The position numbers were made by a program, and so were the translations under genes. 64,000 bases of DNA from Magicicada septendecula (Eukaryota; Arthropoda; Insecta; Hemiptera; Cicadidae), in NCBI GenBank assembly GCA_034769895.1, contig CM068372.1, positions 234,068,843 to 234,132,842 on the forward strand, given 5' to 3'. Below, piece after piece: positions 1 to 11,816 of the stretch; positions within the stretch are counted from its first letter, which is position 1, and each line of letters begins with the position of its first letter. Below the pieces are notes generated by a model. The model saw nothing but the letters and a program-made list of their open reading frames with translations, did not search any database and was not told where the DNA came from.

Positions 1-1268
1 TTTTTTAAACAGCATGGCTCTAAACATATTAGTTCAAATTGTTTGGACATACATACACAAACTGTACTTTTTCAGAGTTACATACTGTTTGACTACAATG
101 CTGTACTACTGAGTATAGGCCTAACAAAATATCATGAAATAGTGTACAACGTTAATTACCGCTACTATTAATTAGCACTACGCTAAATACAACGTTATCT
201 TTACTGGGTGTTAATTAGTCACGTGTTTGTGTGTAAAACACAATGTTAAGACAATGTTAATTAATAAATTATATGATTTATATCCAGCAATGGTAATTAA
301 AGTTATAATGAATTCTACTGAAGCTACAGATAATTTTATTAGTTAACCTATGCTTGATGATTATACATACTATGTTATTCTGTAGAATAATGATAGTTGT
401 TCCCTATCTCAGGTAAGTATTAAATAAATAAACGCACACACAAATTTTAGTATACTTGAGACATTTATTATTCTCATACTACTTCTTATTCAACATATTA
501 TGCTCATTCGCAATATTAAATACACTCTACTTCAATAGCAATTCATCTTACGAGCTCTATCTCAAGGTTTTAATTTGAATTTCAACGCTAATATTTATTA
601 ATTTTAATAATTACACATAATTTATCTAAAAATGAATTCATGTTTTTAAGATATGAGAATTATCTTTACTAAGACACACATGAGTGTTTTTAGTATGCCA
701 TAATTTTTACGTGAGTTCTTTTAATAGGACAGACAGGTGTTTGCTAACTATTAATAAATACATAAAATTTTACTTTTGATAAGTTATTGACATTTTACAG
801 TTATTGAGTTCATCGCTCACTCCTCAGATTGGTGATGTCATTGAAGGTATGTAACTCATCTCGTGATTTATCCTTGTATACACACTTCACTTCTAATATC
901 ATACCCCGGCATCTTCCGATATTGCAATAGAATACTGACAGGTAACCAGTTATAGCGTTAATTTTTGTAATTCAATTTACAGTTTTCACAAGGCTGTTAT
1001 AGACACATATTGCGATGTCATTCATTTTATAAGTTATGTATTACTATATTCTTAGTTCGAACTTGTTAATATCGATCGTATTACATACGTTGTTGCCAAC
1101 TTTGTTCTATGAAATAACGTATAAGTAACACTGCTTCACAATCATTTATACATATCAGATCTTAGTACGTTTTCAGTTAATTCGCGGACTTTCACTATCA
1201 ATGAATTCTGAACTTCCGTCACGACTCCTAACTGTTAAGTTACGCTTTTAAGAAACTTATATCATACT

Positions 1269-1360
1269 TCGTCAACACTCACGACCGTCTCTTCGAAATA
1301 ATACTGTTATTAGACTCCATCAACACTTATGACCGTCTCTCCGAAAATTTACTATTAGAC
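1269..1360. repeat. Imperfect two-copy tandem repeat, about 48 bp
   Basis: The pattern 'tcaacactcacgaccgtctc ... attagactcc' near 1270-1318 recurs in diverged form at about 1319-1360 ('tcaacacttatgaccgtctc ... attagactt'). It has only two copies and no known function. Confidence 0.5.
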
Positions 1361-2436
1361 TTCTGACTCTCTCTCTCAAAAATTTATCTTAGACTCCCCC
1401 GTTCGCATTCTCGGCTTATTTTATATACTCAATCCACCGAATTCCCACTCTAGACTCTCTTCGCCCATCAGTTCCTTTCCATTGGTTATCGTTTGTCTCT
1501 TCCACGGGAATTCCCTCCTATTTTCCCTCACTTGATACTCTGTCAAATTCCCATTCGTTTTCGTTCTAGTTTTCTTAGAAACTGCTCTTGGAAACCCGCC
1601 TCCGTTGAGCTCCGGCTTCTGATAGGATACCTCATTTTCCTACCCCATCACCTTCCTACCTTCCTTTTTGGATACATCCCTCGTCTCTGGCGGTAGTCCA
1701 ATTTCACGCATGTCGATCATCCTGACATTTTTTCTTCTGTTCCTTTTAGACAAATTTCTCTAATTGCGACAGCTGCATCTGCTTAAGAAGTACACTTAAC
1801 GTAGCTATAAATTTCCCAATAATGCACCTTCTGACTTCTGCTACACACAAGCGTGACCAATTTCTGCATTGTCTTATTCTGTCCATCTGCGTCCCTGCTA
1901 GTTTTCACGCGCTTGGTGTGGTCGTTTCTAAGTAACGTGCTCCGTCATCTCTGCTGCTGTTTCTCAGTGTCTTAGCTAGAAACCTCTCACTTTACTTCGC
2001 TTCCCGCTGTCTTTGTTAATCGGTTCACCCATTGTAACCGTATCTTACTGGATATGTCCTTTGTTCATAATACATCTGGTCGATCCCTTCCTTTCAGTGA
2101 GAAGAGTGTCTAGTTGCCTCGTTTTTTTTGCGTTACAAGTGTATCAGGTGTAGAATTGTGTTAGTTCACGTTTATGATGTTAAGATACAAAGTGTCAGTA
2201 AATTTTGTGGACGAGAAGATAATTAAATCTATACCTTCTGTTTTTATAAATTTACCTTCTGTGTATCCAAATATAATATCTAAATATACAAACATTTAGG
2301 AAGGTGTAAATAGATGTGAACTGCATTACCAAGCTTCAGAAAATGTGTCAGCTGAGGACCTCTCAGTTATAAAGCTGAATCTTTCTCTGTATTTTTAGTT
2401 AAGAAAGTTGTGTTAATGGTTATAATCACAAACAGA

Positions 2437-2583
2437 ATTAACACTGTTGCACACCACTATAGAAAAATTATTCCGAATAGCGCTTTCAAGCTTCGCAGCT
2501 CATCATCCGATCTGATGATGAGCTGTGAAGCTTGAAAGTGTTAATCGAAATAGTTTTCTGTAGTAGTGTGCAACAGTGTTAAT
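2437..2583. mobile_element. 147-bp foldback / MITE-like inverted repeat
   Basis: The left arm starts ATTAACACTGTTGCACACCA and the right arm ends with its near-perfect reverse complement (GTGCAACAGTGTTAAT). Pairing continues to a centre near 2509 (CATCATC / GATGATG), so the element is almost wholly palindromic. TTAA lies at both edges (2438-2441 and 2579-2582), which could be a TTAA target duplication as in piggyBac-type MITEs, or simply part of the arms. The right arm centre (2512-2537) contains CTGATGA, an AGCT/AGCT stem and GAAA, an arrangement resembling a hammerhead ribozyme core. Non-coding. The superfamily is not certain. Confidence 0.65.
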
Positions 2584-3422
2584 ACTCTTTCTCAGTATCC
2601 CAACTGGTAATTGAATCCTCACAACAGTTATGCCACTATAACTAGATTCCTCAGTAAATTAGAAACTGATAATGTATTGACGAAGTTCTTGCGTCACATA
2701 TATCAGCCAAGTTTTCAATAACTTTTACGAATATTTATGTTGTAATAAGTTATATTCTTTCATATTTAGAAAAGTATCTCTTTATTTCTGTGATGTTAAA
2801 CATGAACATAAGAATAGTTTTATTATATGACAGTCTTAAGGGTGAAGAATGTGTAGTGTCCACATGAACTGGGCCAGTTGCAGGTTGTTCATCAAAGTAG
2901 CAGATCGTACATAGATTACAAGATACTGAGTTACAAAAGACATTACCCATCACACTAATCATACAGCACATAATGTCAGTCAAGAGACGGGCCAGTCGAA
3001 TGTGTATTGTGCATTACATTCAATTTACTTTTGGATTGTGAGTTACTGCATCTGTGCCTATGTCAACACACAGGTTGTTAATGAATTTGATATTAAAGTA
3101 TTTATGATAATAATCTTTGTTGACTTTATTTGTTATTTAGCTTCCATGAGCATGTTCATTTGTTTCTGTCTCTCATTCATGTGTTCCTTACAAGTTTAAT
3201 TTTTAAATAAGAAATTTTTAATAAATAAGGTTAATTTTGTATTGAAACATGCTGTTTGCTTTTTTTAATTTAAAGAAAAGCTTGAAATTAAAAAATCAGG
3301 AATAGATCACCCAAATTAATAATGAACTTTACATGCTATCATTTGTGCCCTATTTATGTGGCCTTGCTAATAAAAAAGAAGTTACAAGCTGCCACTAATG
3401 ATACTGTATAATGATATTCCAG

Positions 3423-3577
3423 GCGTGCTGCGGATTATAGCAAAGAACATGAAGAAGCAAGCAGAGATGTGACAGCTTATCTTGCGAATCCAATCAATGC
3501 ATACTTACTTCTCAAACGGCTGACAACTGACTGGAAGGCAACTATGGACCTCATGAATACTGATGATCTTGTACAAG
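3423..3577 (+). CDS. Prolyl 4-hydroxylase alpha subunit, one internal exon (N-terminal domain)
   Basis: This host exon of 155 nt is bounded by a 3' splice site (ATATTCCAG ending at 3422) and a 5' splice site (ACAAG|GTACTG, intron starting at 3578). Read from the second base it gives 51 codons without a stop, including EHEEASRDV and NPINAYLLLKRLTTDWK. This matches the N-terminal region of the collagen prolyl 4-hydroxylase alpha subunit (compare HPVNAFKLMKRLNTEW in the vertebrate protein). That region precedes the peptide-substrate-binding and 2-oxoglutarate/Fe(II) dioxygenase domains. The enzyme works in the ER lumen and hydroxylates proline in collagen-like chains, together with protein disulfide isomerase as beta subunit. 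One base hangs over at the start and one at the end, so both flanking introns interrupt codons. Catalytic exons are not in the window, and which insect paralogue this is cannot be decided. It could also be an isolated exon of a decayed copy, but the intact frame and both splice sites argue against that. Confidence 0.85.
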
Positions 3578-3950
3578 GTACTGGAATGTGTATACATAAT
3601 TTTTAAGATTGCTTAGAGTGAGACATCTAAACCTGCTACAGTTTTTAGTTTATTCCTTGTGTCCTTCTTAATGTTCCAAAAATCATTTAATAGAATGTAC
3701 TTTCTACATACACATTTAATTTAATGTTCTAATTCTTTTCGTCCTTCATGTCTCAAAAATCGTTTAATAGAATGTATTTTCTACAACACATTTTATTTAA
3801 TGTTCTAAATGTCACAAATTCAATGTGAAATAAGAAAATATAAGTAACTTTTCTATAAAATTTAGGGAAACTGTGTAACAGGGCTATATATAATTACTAA
3901 ATGTGATGTGTATGTTTTCAATAACAGTTTTTGTTCCATCATATATATAT
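3578..3950 (+). other. Start of the host intron downstream of the P4HA exon
   Basis: Non-coding AT-rich intron between the exon's 5' splice site and the left LTR of the gypsy element. It ends in a short AT run that may be part of the element's target site. It contains the two-copy repeat at 3661-3815. Confidence 0.7.
3661..3815. repeat. Two-copy tandem repeat, 80-bp unit
   Basis: Two units start at 3661 and 3741, each beginning GTCCTTC and sharing TTTAATAGAATGTA and TTTAATGTTCTAA at matching offsets. They are diverged by a handful of changes. It lies 84 bp downstream of the exon. No function is evident. Confidence 0.7.
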
Positions 3951-5097
3951 TGCAACTGGACTTTGTTGGTGTGTTTTACTGGTATCGCCAATTTTGGGCA
4001 ACAGCGAGTATTAATACTGTTCAGTTTACACATACAAAGACCAATGCAATTTTAATTAGACTTACCTTAACTGAATTTACTTTTACTTCTCTGCTATACT
4101 TATATTCTGTAGACCTGTGTGTGAGAATGTGATGGATGGGTGTTATTTTTGAAATAATTACTTCTAACTCTTTAGTTATTATAAGAATTTTGTTTAATGT
4201 TTTTTTTTTATTTTACTTTAACTCTTCTTTAAATGACTCTACTTAAATTTGCTCTGTTATCTTACTTTACTAATTACATAAATTTGTTTTTTATAGTCTC
4301 TGAAATTGTTCTCTTTCTTGTTTACTGTCTTTTTGAATTCAAACTTAAATGTTTAATACTCTACTTGTTACTGTAGCTCCGGCGTCTATCTCATGGGCGT
4401 TTCTGGGTTTGAATGTTCCAATTGTTCCTCTTCTTGTTCATCCAGTCTCCATGGTGTGGATATGTGTACAGCTTCCCTGATGTGGAGCCTTGGATTCTGG
4501 TGTGAACAGCCTTCCTGATGTGGATATGTCCTCAGCTCCCTGTTGTGGAATTGTACTGCCTCCCTGATGTGGAATTTGTACGTTCAGATGCTATTTTTAC
4601 GGTACTGTTGATTTATTTGAACATTAACGCTTTCACGTTAAGTTCGAGGGTTTTTAAGTTTAACTTGTCGCGTGATTTTACTCACTACGCACTGCTCGGG
4701 CTAGTAATTCAAAACCGATGTTCCGTACTAGTGTTTTACTGCAAACTACTCGGACTGGTTGTTTAACATAGACTTTCCGAACTAGTGTTTTAAAGCGGAC
4801 TACTCGAACTGGTGGTTTAATGCAGACTGAAGTGCTTTGAGCGCGTAAGCGACGTCGCCCTGTATTTTTCCGCTAGTTTAATGACACTCTACCCTTATTG
4901 GTTTATCAGCTGTCACGGGTTGTTGTTCACGCTCTGATAGGTTCTTTTTAAACTGTTTTTACATTTGAAATATTGATACACCATTACACAATTATTATTA
5001 TTATACCTTCTTAACTCTATTTACTTAATCTTATACATTGTTTCTTATTATACTAAGCAGAGCATTGCTTTATGCGCTGTATTTTCTATTGTTGACA
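3951..5097 (-). repeat. 3' LTR of the Ty3/gypsy element
   Basis: On the plus strand it runs from TGCAACTGGACTTTG to CTATTGTTGACA, so the LTR reads TG...CA on its own strand. It matches 61561 to about 62699 nearly throughout. A GC-richer stretch near 4440-4580 holds several copies of a motif like CTTCCCTGATGTGGA, where the two LTRs differ most. The polypurine tract lies just inside, at 5106-5114. Confidence 0.9.
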
Positions 5098-5405
5098 TTT
5101 ACTAATCCCCTCCTGTGTTGAAAACACTACCAGCTGTGTGGGAGAACGCCCTGTCATCAAGCTTCTGCATTCCATTCCTTTCATTTCCGCTGTAAACATT
5201 TCTCGGTTGCGTTTGAGGGTCACTAAGTGACGCAGCGTGTCCCCCGCTCTCTCCTCGTGTCTGCCGTCAGCTGTGTGCACGAGTCAACGTCTTCTCTTGT
5301 CAGCTGTTTTGTTTTGTGTGCATCCAATTCGCACCATAATTCCGTGTTTAAATTTTCACATGTTGTTTATACATAAAAATCATATAACTATTTATTTACT
5401 TACTT
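5098..5405 (-). promoter_or_regulatory. Gypsy 3' untranslated region with polypurine tract
   Basis: Between the end of the integrase region and the 3' LTR. On the minus strand AGGAGGGGA (5106-5114) sits eight bases upstream of the LTR start, the expected place for the plus-strand primer. The rest is non-coding. The same PPT core is used by the LTR array inside this element. Confidence 0.75.
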
Positions 5406-6754
5406 TTATGTTTTATTAAAGTATTTTCGTAGTGACGACGCGTGGTATTTTCCTAGAGATTTATTTTTTCTAGTGTCGGTCACCATAAACGTGTTCCTAC
5501 CCACTCTCTCAGTTAGTGTGTAAGGTCCATCGTATAAGTTAAAGAATTTGTTCGCAGTATTGTCCTCACATTTACCAACAGGGTTCATTTTTAATAATAC
5601 GGTTTCTCCTATTTGGAATTGTTGCCATTTGTGAGCTGCGTTGAATTTCTGTGTTCGCTTTGATGCTTTGTTTTTTATGTTAACTTTTGCATCCTCGATC
5701 TTCATATGCCAAGGTTTAAGCATATTGGCAGTTGGTATTTTCTTTACATATTTAGACCACACTCTGCTCGGTTGTTGGCCTGTTTCCAACTCTTTTGGTG
5801 TATATTAAGTTGTGTGATTGTATTTTCATTTAATGTTTTTTCAAAGAATTCTACATATTGTGGCCAGGTGCTATGTTTGTCGTAGCAATATAACCTAAAT
5901 AATTTTCCTAGCTCTTTATTTATTCTTTTGGCCAGGTTTCCCTGTGGTCTCCGTATTGCTGTGAGTATCGGCTGGATTCTATTCTGTTCTAAGGTGTTTG
6001 TCCACGCTTGATTCTGGAATTGTTTACCTTGGTCTGACAGTATACGTTTTATTTGTCCATACTGTGGGATATACTTTTTGAATATTATGTTTAACACTGC
6101 CTTGGTGGTTGGTCTGGTGACAGGGTATAGTCTTACTACCTTGGTGAATGCGTCTGTGCAAACTAGTAGGTGCCCCTTCGACTACCTCGAGGGAGTAGTC
6201 CTAAGAAATCCACACATAACATTTCGTTCTTACCGTTGATAATAATATTCTACATTTCCACGTACGTACGTAGGTTCGGAGATTTTGCCGTTTGACAGTT
6301 ATGACACACTTTTAAAATACTTCTTACTTTTCTATACATATTATTACAAATGAAATCTTCTCTTAACGCAAAATAACAGCGGTATGGTCCCGCATGCCCT
6401 AGACTCTCATGGCATGCCCACGTTACTTCACTTAATAGGTCATTTGGCATTACTACTTTCCATTCACCCTCCCAGAGTTTATACAGTATCTCGTTTTCCA
6501 GCTTAAACCTCGGATCTTCTCTTTGAATGTACTTTCTTCGTAGCTCCATAACTCTGTCGTCATTTTTCTGTTCTTGGTGTATGTTTTGTAGTGGTATCTT
6601 TAACACATTTGTCATTTCATATTTCATTGCTAATATTTTCACTTCATTGGTGAGGCATTTATGTTCTTCTTCTTCTTCATTAGGTGTGTATCTGCTGAGG
6701 ATGTCGGCTATTTTATTTTCCGATGCTTTGCAGTATTTTATAGTAAATGAATAT
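5406..6754 (-). pseudogene. Ty3/gypsy pol, 3' part: end of RNase H and integrase (fossil)
   Basis: Reading on the minus strand, the region opens with the RNase H tail that contacts integrase (SENKIADILSRY). It continues with the integrase HHCC zinc finger (HESLGHAG ... CHNCQTAK), stretches of the catalytic core (LSDQGKQFQNQAW, RRPQGN) and the C-terminal domain (QIGETVLLKMNP, YDGPYTL). These are hallmarks of gypsy integrases. The region carries a few breaks. It is cut off from the rest of pol by the 49.5-kb array, whose left edge is at 6755. Original role: insertion of the element's cDNA into chromosomes. Confidence 0.88.
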
Positions 6755-9241
6755 TGTAACATAACGAAAATACGGTCCCCGACGTTACATAAATCAACTT
6801 ATAAGATTTAGAATAGAGAAAAAAATTTATTAATTATCCACACTTGTAAAAGGTCAGAAACCCAACCCATGATTGATTAAATAAAATAAGAATACAAGGT
6901 AGAAAGATAAGAAATTAATAATGATAATAATAATAAACCTCAAGGTTCAGTGAGAGGTAAACAACAGACATTGACAAATAATGTAAAAACTAATTTTGAC
7001 TGTTTCATAATAATTAATGTTTTAAAGTAGATGAGAATGAATAAATGTTGTATGACTTAAGTTACTCAAATGTACCTGTTATTAATTGTATCATGTCATA
7101 TTGTTATCATGATAGTGATGTTATTTTTTGTGTGTAGCAAGTAAAGTTATTCTGTTAATAGAATACCAGGTAAATAAGTATTATGTGTTATCAATTTACC
7201 ATTATAGAGCTGTTGTTAAACTAGAATTGATTACTAGTTGATTTCATTTTATGTGTTATCCATATGTCATGAAAAAGCTTTTGTTAGATTTTATAGAGTT
7301 AATTATTTGTATACATGTACTTAGATAGTAAGATGATTATAATTGTAAACTTGGCCAAAAAGGCTATAATTGTTAACGAGATACAAAAGAGTTTAGCACA
7401 ACCATGTCATAAACAGATAAAGGATTCTATAATATTGCAGATAGTAACAAGTTAAATTCAGAAGTAGATCAAGATATAATGATAGGCCTAACAACCAGTA
7501 ACATTATATAGTAAGTCAGATCAGAAAGGTTAGGTAAAGAAATTTGTAACATATACTAAATAAAATCTAATGAGTTAGGAGAAGTTAATAATAATTGCTA
7601 ATAACAAATAAATAAATTCAAATTAAATAAATTCTTATAATGCCATAGTGCAATGATACCGACAGATAATGTTTTGTAACAGAAAAATAATATTTGTTCA
7701 AATAAATAGACTAAGAAGAAATGACAGCAAAGTATATAAAAATTAGTAACAAGCAGTAGTTAAGATTATAATAGGATATAATGGAAATTTAGAAAGGGAT
7801 TATTTTGATGAGTGGAAGAACATTGTATGAAATGATTATAATATAACATAATATCCAATAAGAATAAAAAAGATGGTTGCCAGGGACGACGAAGGATATA
7901 GAATTTGTTGATTTGATTATTGAATAAATTTACATGAATGAAGACGATTTAGTTAAAAGACGATCAGGAAAGATTTGATTCAATTTATATACAAAGTCCA
8001 TAGCAATTTAAACAAACTAAATAATAAATCACAATAGTATGGTCAACTATCATTTAACCGTATTATATAATTGGACAATCTAAAACCTATACACGAAAGT
8101 AACGAAAAATAAAGGAAGAACTCTGATTGCAAAAATCCAGATAATGAACAAATGTTAACTTAATTAACTAACAAAACCAGAGAAATAACTACCTGCATAA
8201 AGTGATATAATCCCATAACGCAAAAGAAACGAAAATAAAACACCAAATTATATCGGAACTTCAGTTTCCACAATTCAACAGAAAAAACGTAGTTGGACTC
8301 GAAATTCGTCGAAGCACGTAACCACAAAACTCGGACCTTGGTGAACAAAAGGAGCGTATTTCTGCATCCTCCCAGGACTAAGAATTCAACTTTATTTCAA
8401 CTTGGAGCGAAGACTGACGAGAGCAATTTTATCTGCATGCTGTTATTGACCAAACAAGACGAATAGGTTATCTGTACACTGCCTTATCGAGTCACGATGC
8501 CGAGCGGACGGTAACTACAATTATTTGAAATATAATTTAATAAAAACTTAATTCTACATTGTAATACCTTGTATTCCTATTTAGGCATTTTCTGATCTTA
8601 CTAACAGTTGAAAGAACCTTCACGCCCTGTATTTAAAGAAATATAAAATCATAACTGAAAATAATATAAAACCTTGAATCCGATCGATAATCGATTACTT
8701 CTGACATATAGCCTTTTGTATCTAACGTAAAAGAAACAACTTTGTTGGACAAGAAATATTAAATATTAATAAAGAATCCTTTCAGAATTCAGCTATCTTC
8801 TCATTTATGTAATATTTAGTGTAGTGTGAACAAAATATAAGATAAGTAGAGAGCGTAACTGATAATTGTCGTACGCGGTGGGCTAACCTACAAACTTCCG
8901 TTGTCTGGGAACCACAGCGCTATTCGTGGACTGCGTGGGTATTAAAGAGAAAGAGAATACAATGAAAATTTCTTCTCTTCTCTTCAACGCAGAATAGGCT
9001 TGAGCGAAAAATTCGAATTACACACTATACACATAACTTTCACCCACCATAACACAATTATATTAAATAGAGAGGAACTGGATATACTTATCATTATTAT
9101 ACCATATATTGCAATAAGATACAATATAAATAGAGAGGTTTTAACGAGGACACACCCGTTAAGTTATAAATTGGCGAACCAACAGTGGGGCTTTAGAAGA
9201 TAGTGATACGTGATAAAAGGAGCACACACGAGAGATATTAT
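6755..9241 (+). repeat. Array LTR 1
   Basis: Left edge of the array, directly after target duplication AATAT. It is 2487 bp, slightly shorter than the others. It starts TG but ends ...GATATTAT rather than CA if a 5-bp duplication is accepted; a 4-bp duplication would end it in TA. Near its 5' end an inverted repeat (TGTAACGT / ACGTTACA in the other copies) can form a hairpin. Near its 3' end, at 9171, it holds a PBS-like TTGGCGAACC. It groups with LTR 2 by shared small differences. Confidence 0.9.
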
Positions 9242-9245
9242 AAAT

Positions 9246-9267
9246 TGGCGCTCAACTAGTGTAGGGC
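9246..9267 (+). promoter_or_regulatory. Primer-binding-site-like sequence (unit 1)
   Basis: TGGCGCTCAACTAGTGTAGG lies five bases inside the LTR end. It begins with TGG, as expected for pairing with a tRNA 3' CCA. The matching tRNA is not identified. A second PBS-like copy (TTGGCGAACC...AGTGGGGC) lies 74 bp upstream, inside the LTR. The same pair occurs in every unit; units 4 and 5 share a variant GCTTAAC in the second. Confidence 0.55.
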
Positions 9268-9336
9268 TTAAGTTAAGTAAAACCTTGATTTTATAAATAT
9301 TACTTAACACAAGTAGGCAACTGTTGGAGATTAAAA

Positions 9337-10445
9337 ATGCCTAATACCAGAGGTAAATCGAAGAAGAGGGCAGAAGACACGGAGAAGGAAGAAGGTGGAC
9401 AGGAACAAGAAATAGAAGTAGTCACAGACAGTGAAATGGAACAACAGACAGGCGATAAAGAAGAAAATGAAGTAATTATGGACACGGAAAGGGAAACAGT
9501 TGAAGAAGATGCTCAAGGGGACCAAATAGATAAAGGGGGAGCCAGAGAAGAACCAAGCTGGCAGGAAATGATGAGATTCATGGCAGCACAATTTAGAAAA
9601 CAGGAGGAAAACTCAAAGAGACAGGAGGAAAAATTAAACAAAATGAGAGAAGATAACCAGAGACACCATGAAGAATTCAGGAAAATAATGAATGAAGGTT
9701 TCAGAAAGATAGATGAAAGAATGGATAGATGTTTAAAGAATATGACTGAAACCCTAGACAGCACTTCCGAAGGTATTAAAGTAAATCCGAATTCAGAAGA
9801 GAGCAGCAAGGAAACAGAAATTGGAGAAGACCAAACGGCGTTACTATCTGAAAATACAAATAGAAGGAACAAAGAGAATATCCAAACCATGGAAGAGAAT
9901 ATCAAGAAAATAAGAAAAATAGATAGAAAGAAAATATTAAATACAAAAGAAGAAATGGAGATGAGGAAGGGTGGATTAAATAATGTATTTAACTTCCCAA
10001 TTAAAGAACAAAGAGAGTTAATTAAAGGTAAGAGTTATAGAAAAAATTTAATAAAATTATCAAAAATAAACACCATAGAATAATAAAGAAAAACTTAAAT
10101 AAGCTTAAACCTCAATTAAATATGTTAACAATCGAAGAATATCAGACAATATCATTTATATCTTTAATACGGAATATACCCGTAAAATATTTGGTAAATA
10201 GTCCAGATATCAAAGGGAAAAGAATGGTATTAAATATGGGTGATTATGTTAGATTAGATGAGGTACAATACCTGCTAGTTAAAAAGGATCTAACTACGAC
10301 CGAAAACCGTGACTTAAATGAAGACTTCGAATCCACAGAGTTATAGTACCAGATATACGAGAGGTATTTAACAAGTATAAAAATCATTACGAACTTTACG
10401 GTAAACCGAGGAAAAGGAGTACCTGAATTAATGGACTACAGTTAG
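9337..10445 (+). pseudogene. Gag-like region, unit 1 (fossil)
   Basis: Counterpart of the unit 3 frame, starting MPNTRGKSKK. It is broken, with about two breaks, all in the second half. The N-terminal charged and coiled-coil part reads cleanly for 248 codons. Confidence 0.75.
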
Positions 10446-10620
10446 AAGAAGTAATAGTCAACCAGAAAAAGGGGACTGATTTTCTGAAAACCGACCAGGC
10501 AAACATTTGGAAAGAAAGGAACTAAGTAAATAATATTAAATAAGTAATAAAAAAATAATATGTTAATAAAAACACTAGGACGAAAATATGTATGAATAAA
10601 AACCCCAAAATTCAAAAAGA

Positions 10621-10715
10621 AGTAAGAACGTCTTACTATATGTTTACGAAAAGATTATGTTGAATGTGATTTAATAAAAACCACAAAATTCAAAAAGAAG
10701 TAAGAACGTCTTACT
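10621..10715 (+). repeat. Duplicated hairpin in the 3' non-coding part (unit 1)
   Basis: AGTAAGAACGTCTTACT, a 7-bp stem with a 3-base loop, occurs at 10621-10637 and 10699-10715 within a 78-bp tandem duplication whose copies share AAATTCAAAAAGA upstream. The pair recurs at the same place in all eight units (for example from 15692 in unit 2). It could be an RNA signal of the element, or just an old duplication. Confidence 0.7.
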
Positions 10716-11807
10716 ATGTGTTTACCAAGAAATTATTTTAAATATTTAAGAATAAACCCCCAATGTTAAAAAACTAAATAAAGAAGAACTTACACAAAAT
10801 AATTAAAAAAAATATGATTTAAGATACATGCCAAAATGCCAAGAGAATTGAAGAACAGATTACATAATTGTTTATAACCAGTATGAATTAAAATGGAATA
10901 AGAAAAATTATACATCAACATAATTAGTGGTAATGTGATCAGACAAGATGGTAAAATAAGAAGAACAATGGATAATTTAATGACTATAATTAAGATGAAA
11001 CTAAGTAATGATGATAATTAATGCAAATACAATTTAGAATTTCTTGGAAATGAAAATAATAAATGAAGAGATAGTACGTAGAATTTCTGTCACAAGAAAG
11101 AAGATCAAAGGTAGTTACAAATACTGACTGTCAAAAATGTTATCTGAAAATAGCTAATGAAAATAAGATGGAATCAAGAAGAAGGGAGATACATGTATAA
11201 TTAAATGTAAAACGCGACAGCGTAACGAATCCCCAAGATGTTTATTATTAGTCAAATAGACTACTATGATATTATTGTATTTTTTATAACTGACTGTAGA
11301 TGAATTCCAGCAGTATTATATTGAAGTGTAGTGTGGCCAGCAGAGTATGAAGCCAAACAGTGCCCCTCTGAACTGTACCAGCTCACATGTTAGGGAATGT
11401 TAGGGAAATTGAATATTTAAGGGTTAATAAAACCGCTGCGAAGATTGACATCAGATTGCAAAAGTATGAAGGAAGAAAACAGAAGGAAGATAGCTGACAG
11501 AAGATCAATGGAGAAACGCATTTGTAGAAGTAACTAGAAATAGGAGAATATTAAAACTAAATTTTACTGATTATTGTGACCAATCATTGACAAGTAATGT
11601 TTAAAAGAAACAAGCCAAGAGTATTAAATATAATTAATGAATTGTCATCAAATAGAGAAAGGTGAATACGAGTACAAAATGTTACATTAAGAATTCCATC
11701 AATTACCATTAAAACTTTACGATGAGTATAAGGAGGATATTCCAAGGCATGAAAAAGATATAAGTTTATTTTGACCCAAATTATATTCAGGTAAACTAAA
11801 CTTCTTT

Positions 11808-11816
11808 AGGAGGGGA
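11808..11816 (+). promoter_or_regulatory. Polypurine tract (unit 1)
   Basis: AGGAGGGGA ends six bases before LTR 2. It has the position and composition of a plus-strand primer. Units 1-4 have AGGAGGGGA and units 5-8 have AGGAGGTGA. Confidence 0.75.

Larger units (their letters stand above)
1..3422. other. AT-rich non-coding host DNA (probable upstream intron)
   Basis: No supportable gene is seen on either strand. Open frames are short, of low complexity and lack recognisable domains. Since an exon with a good 3' splice site begins at 3423, this stretch is most simply the preceding intron. Positions about 1380-2110 are richer in C and T on the plus strand than the rest and could be a decayed repeat or an old promoter or UTR, but nothing identifies it. 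Two small repeats inside are listed separately. Confidence 0.6.

Noticed and set aside
1493-1696. 67-codon plus-strand frame MSLPREFPPIF...
   Set aside because: No homology or domain, no splice context, and the surrounding sequence is C/T-rich non-coding DNA.
5086-5280. Minus-strand 64-codon frame downstream of integrase as an envelope or accessory gene
   Set aside because: Too short, no signal peptide or membrane segment, and it overlaps the polypurine tract and LTR edge.
8160-8348. Minus-strand frame of 62-76 codons (FTKVRVLWLRASTNFESNY...) repeated in every array LTR
   Set aside because: Its recurrence comes from the LTR being repeated. It has no recognisable domain, varies in length between copies, and lies antisense inside an LTR.
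9300-9905. Minus-strand serine/phenylalanine-rich frames opposite the gag-like region, seen in all units
   Set aside because: They are shadows of the purine-rich gag-like frame on the other strand. Composition alone explains them.
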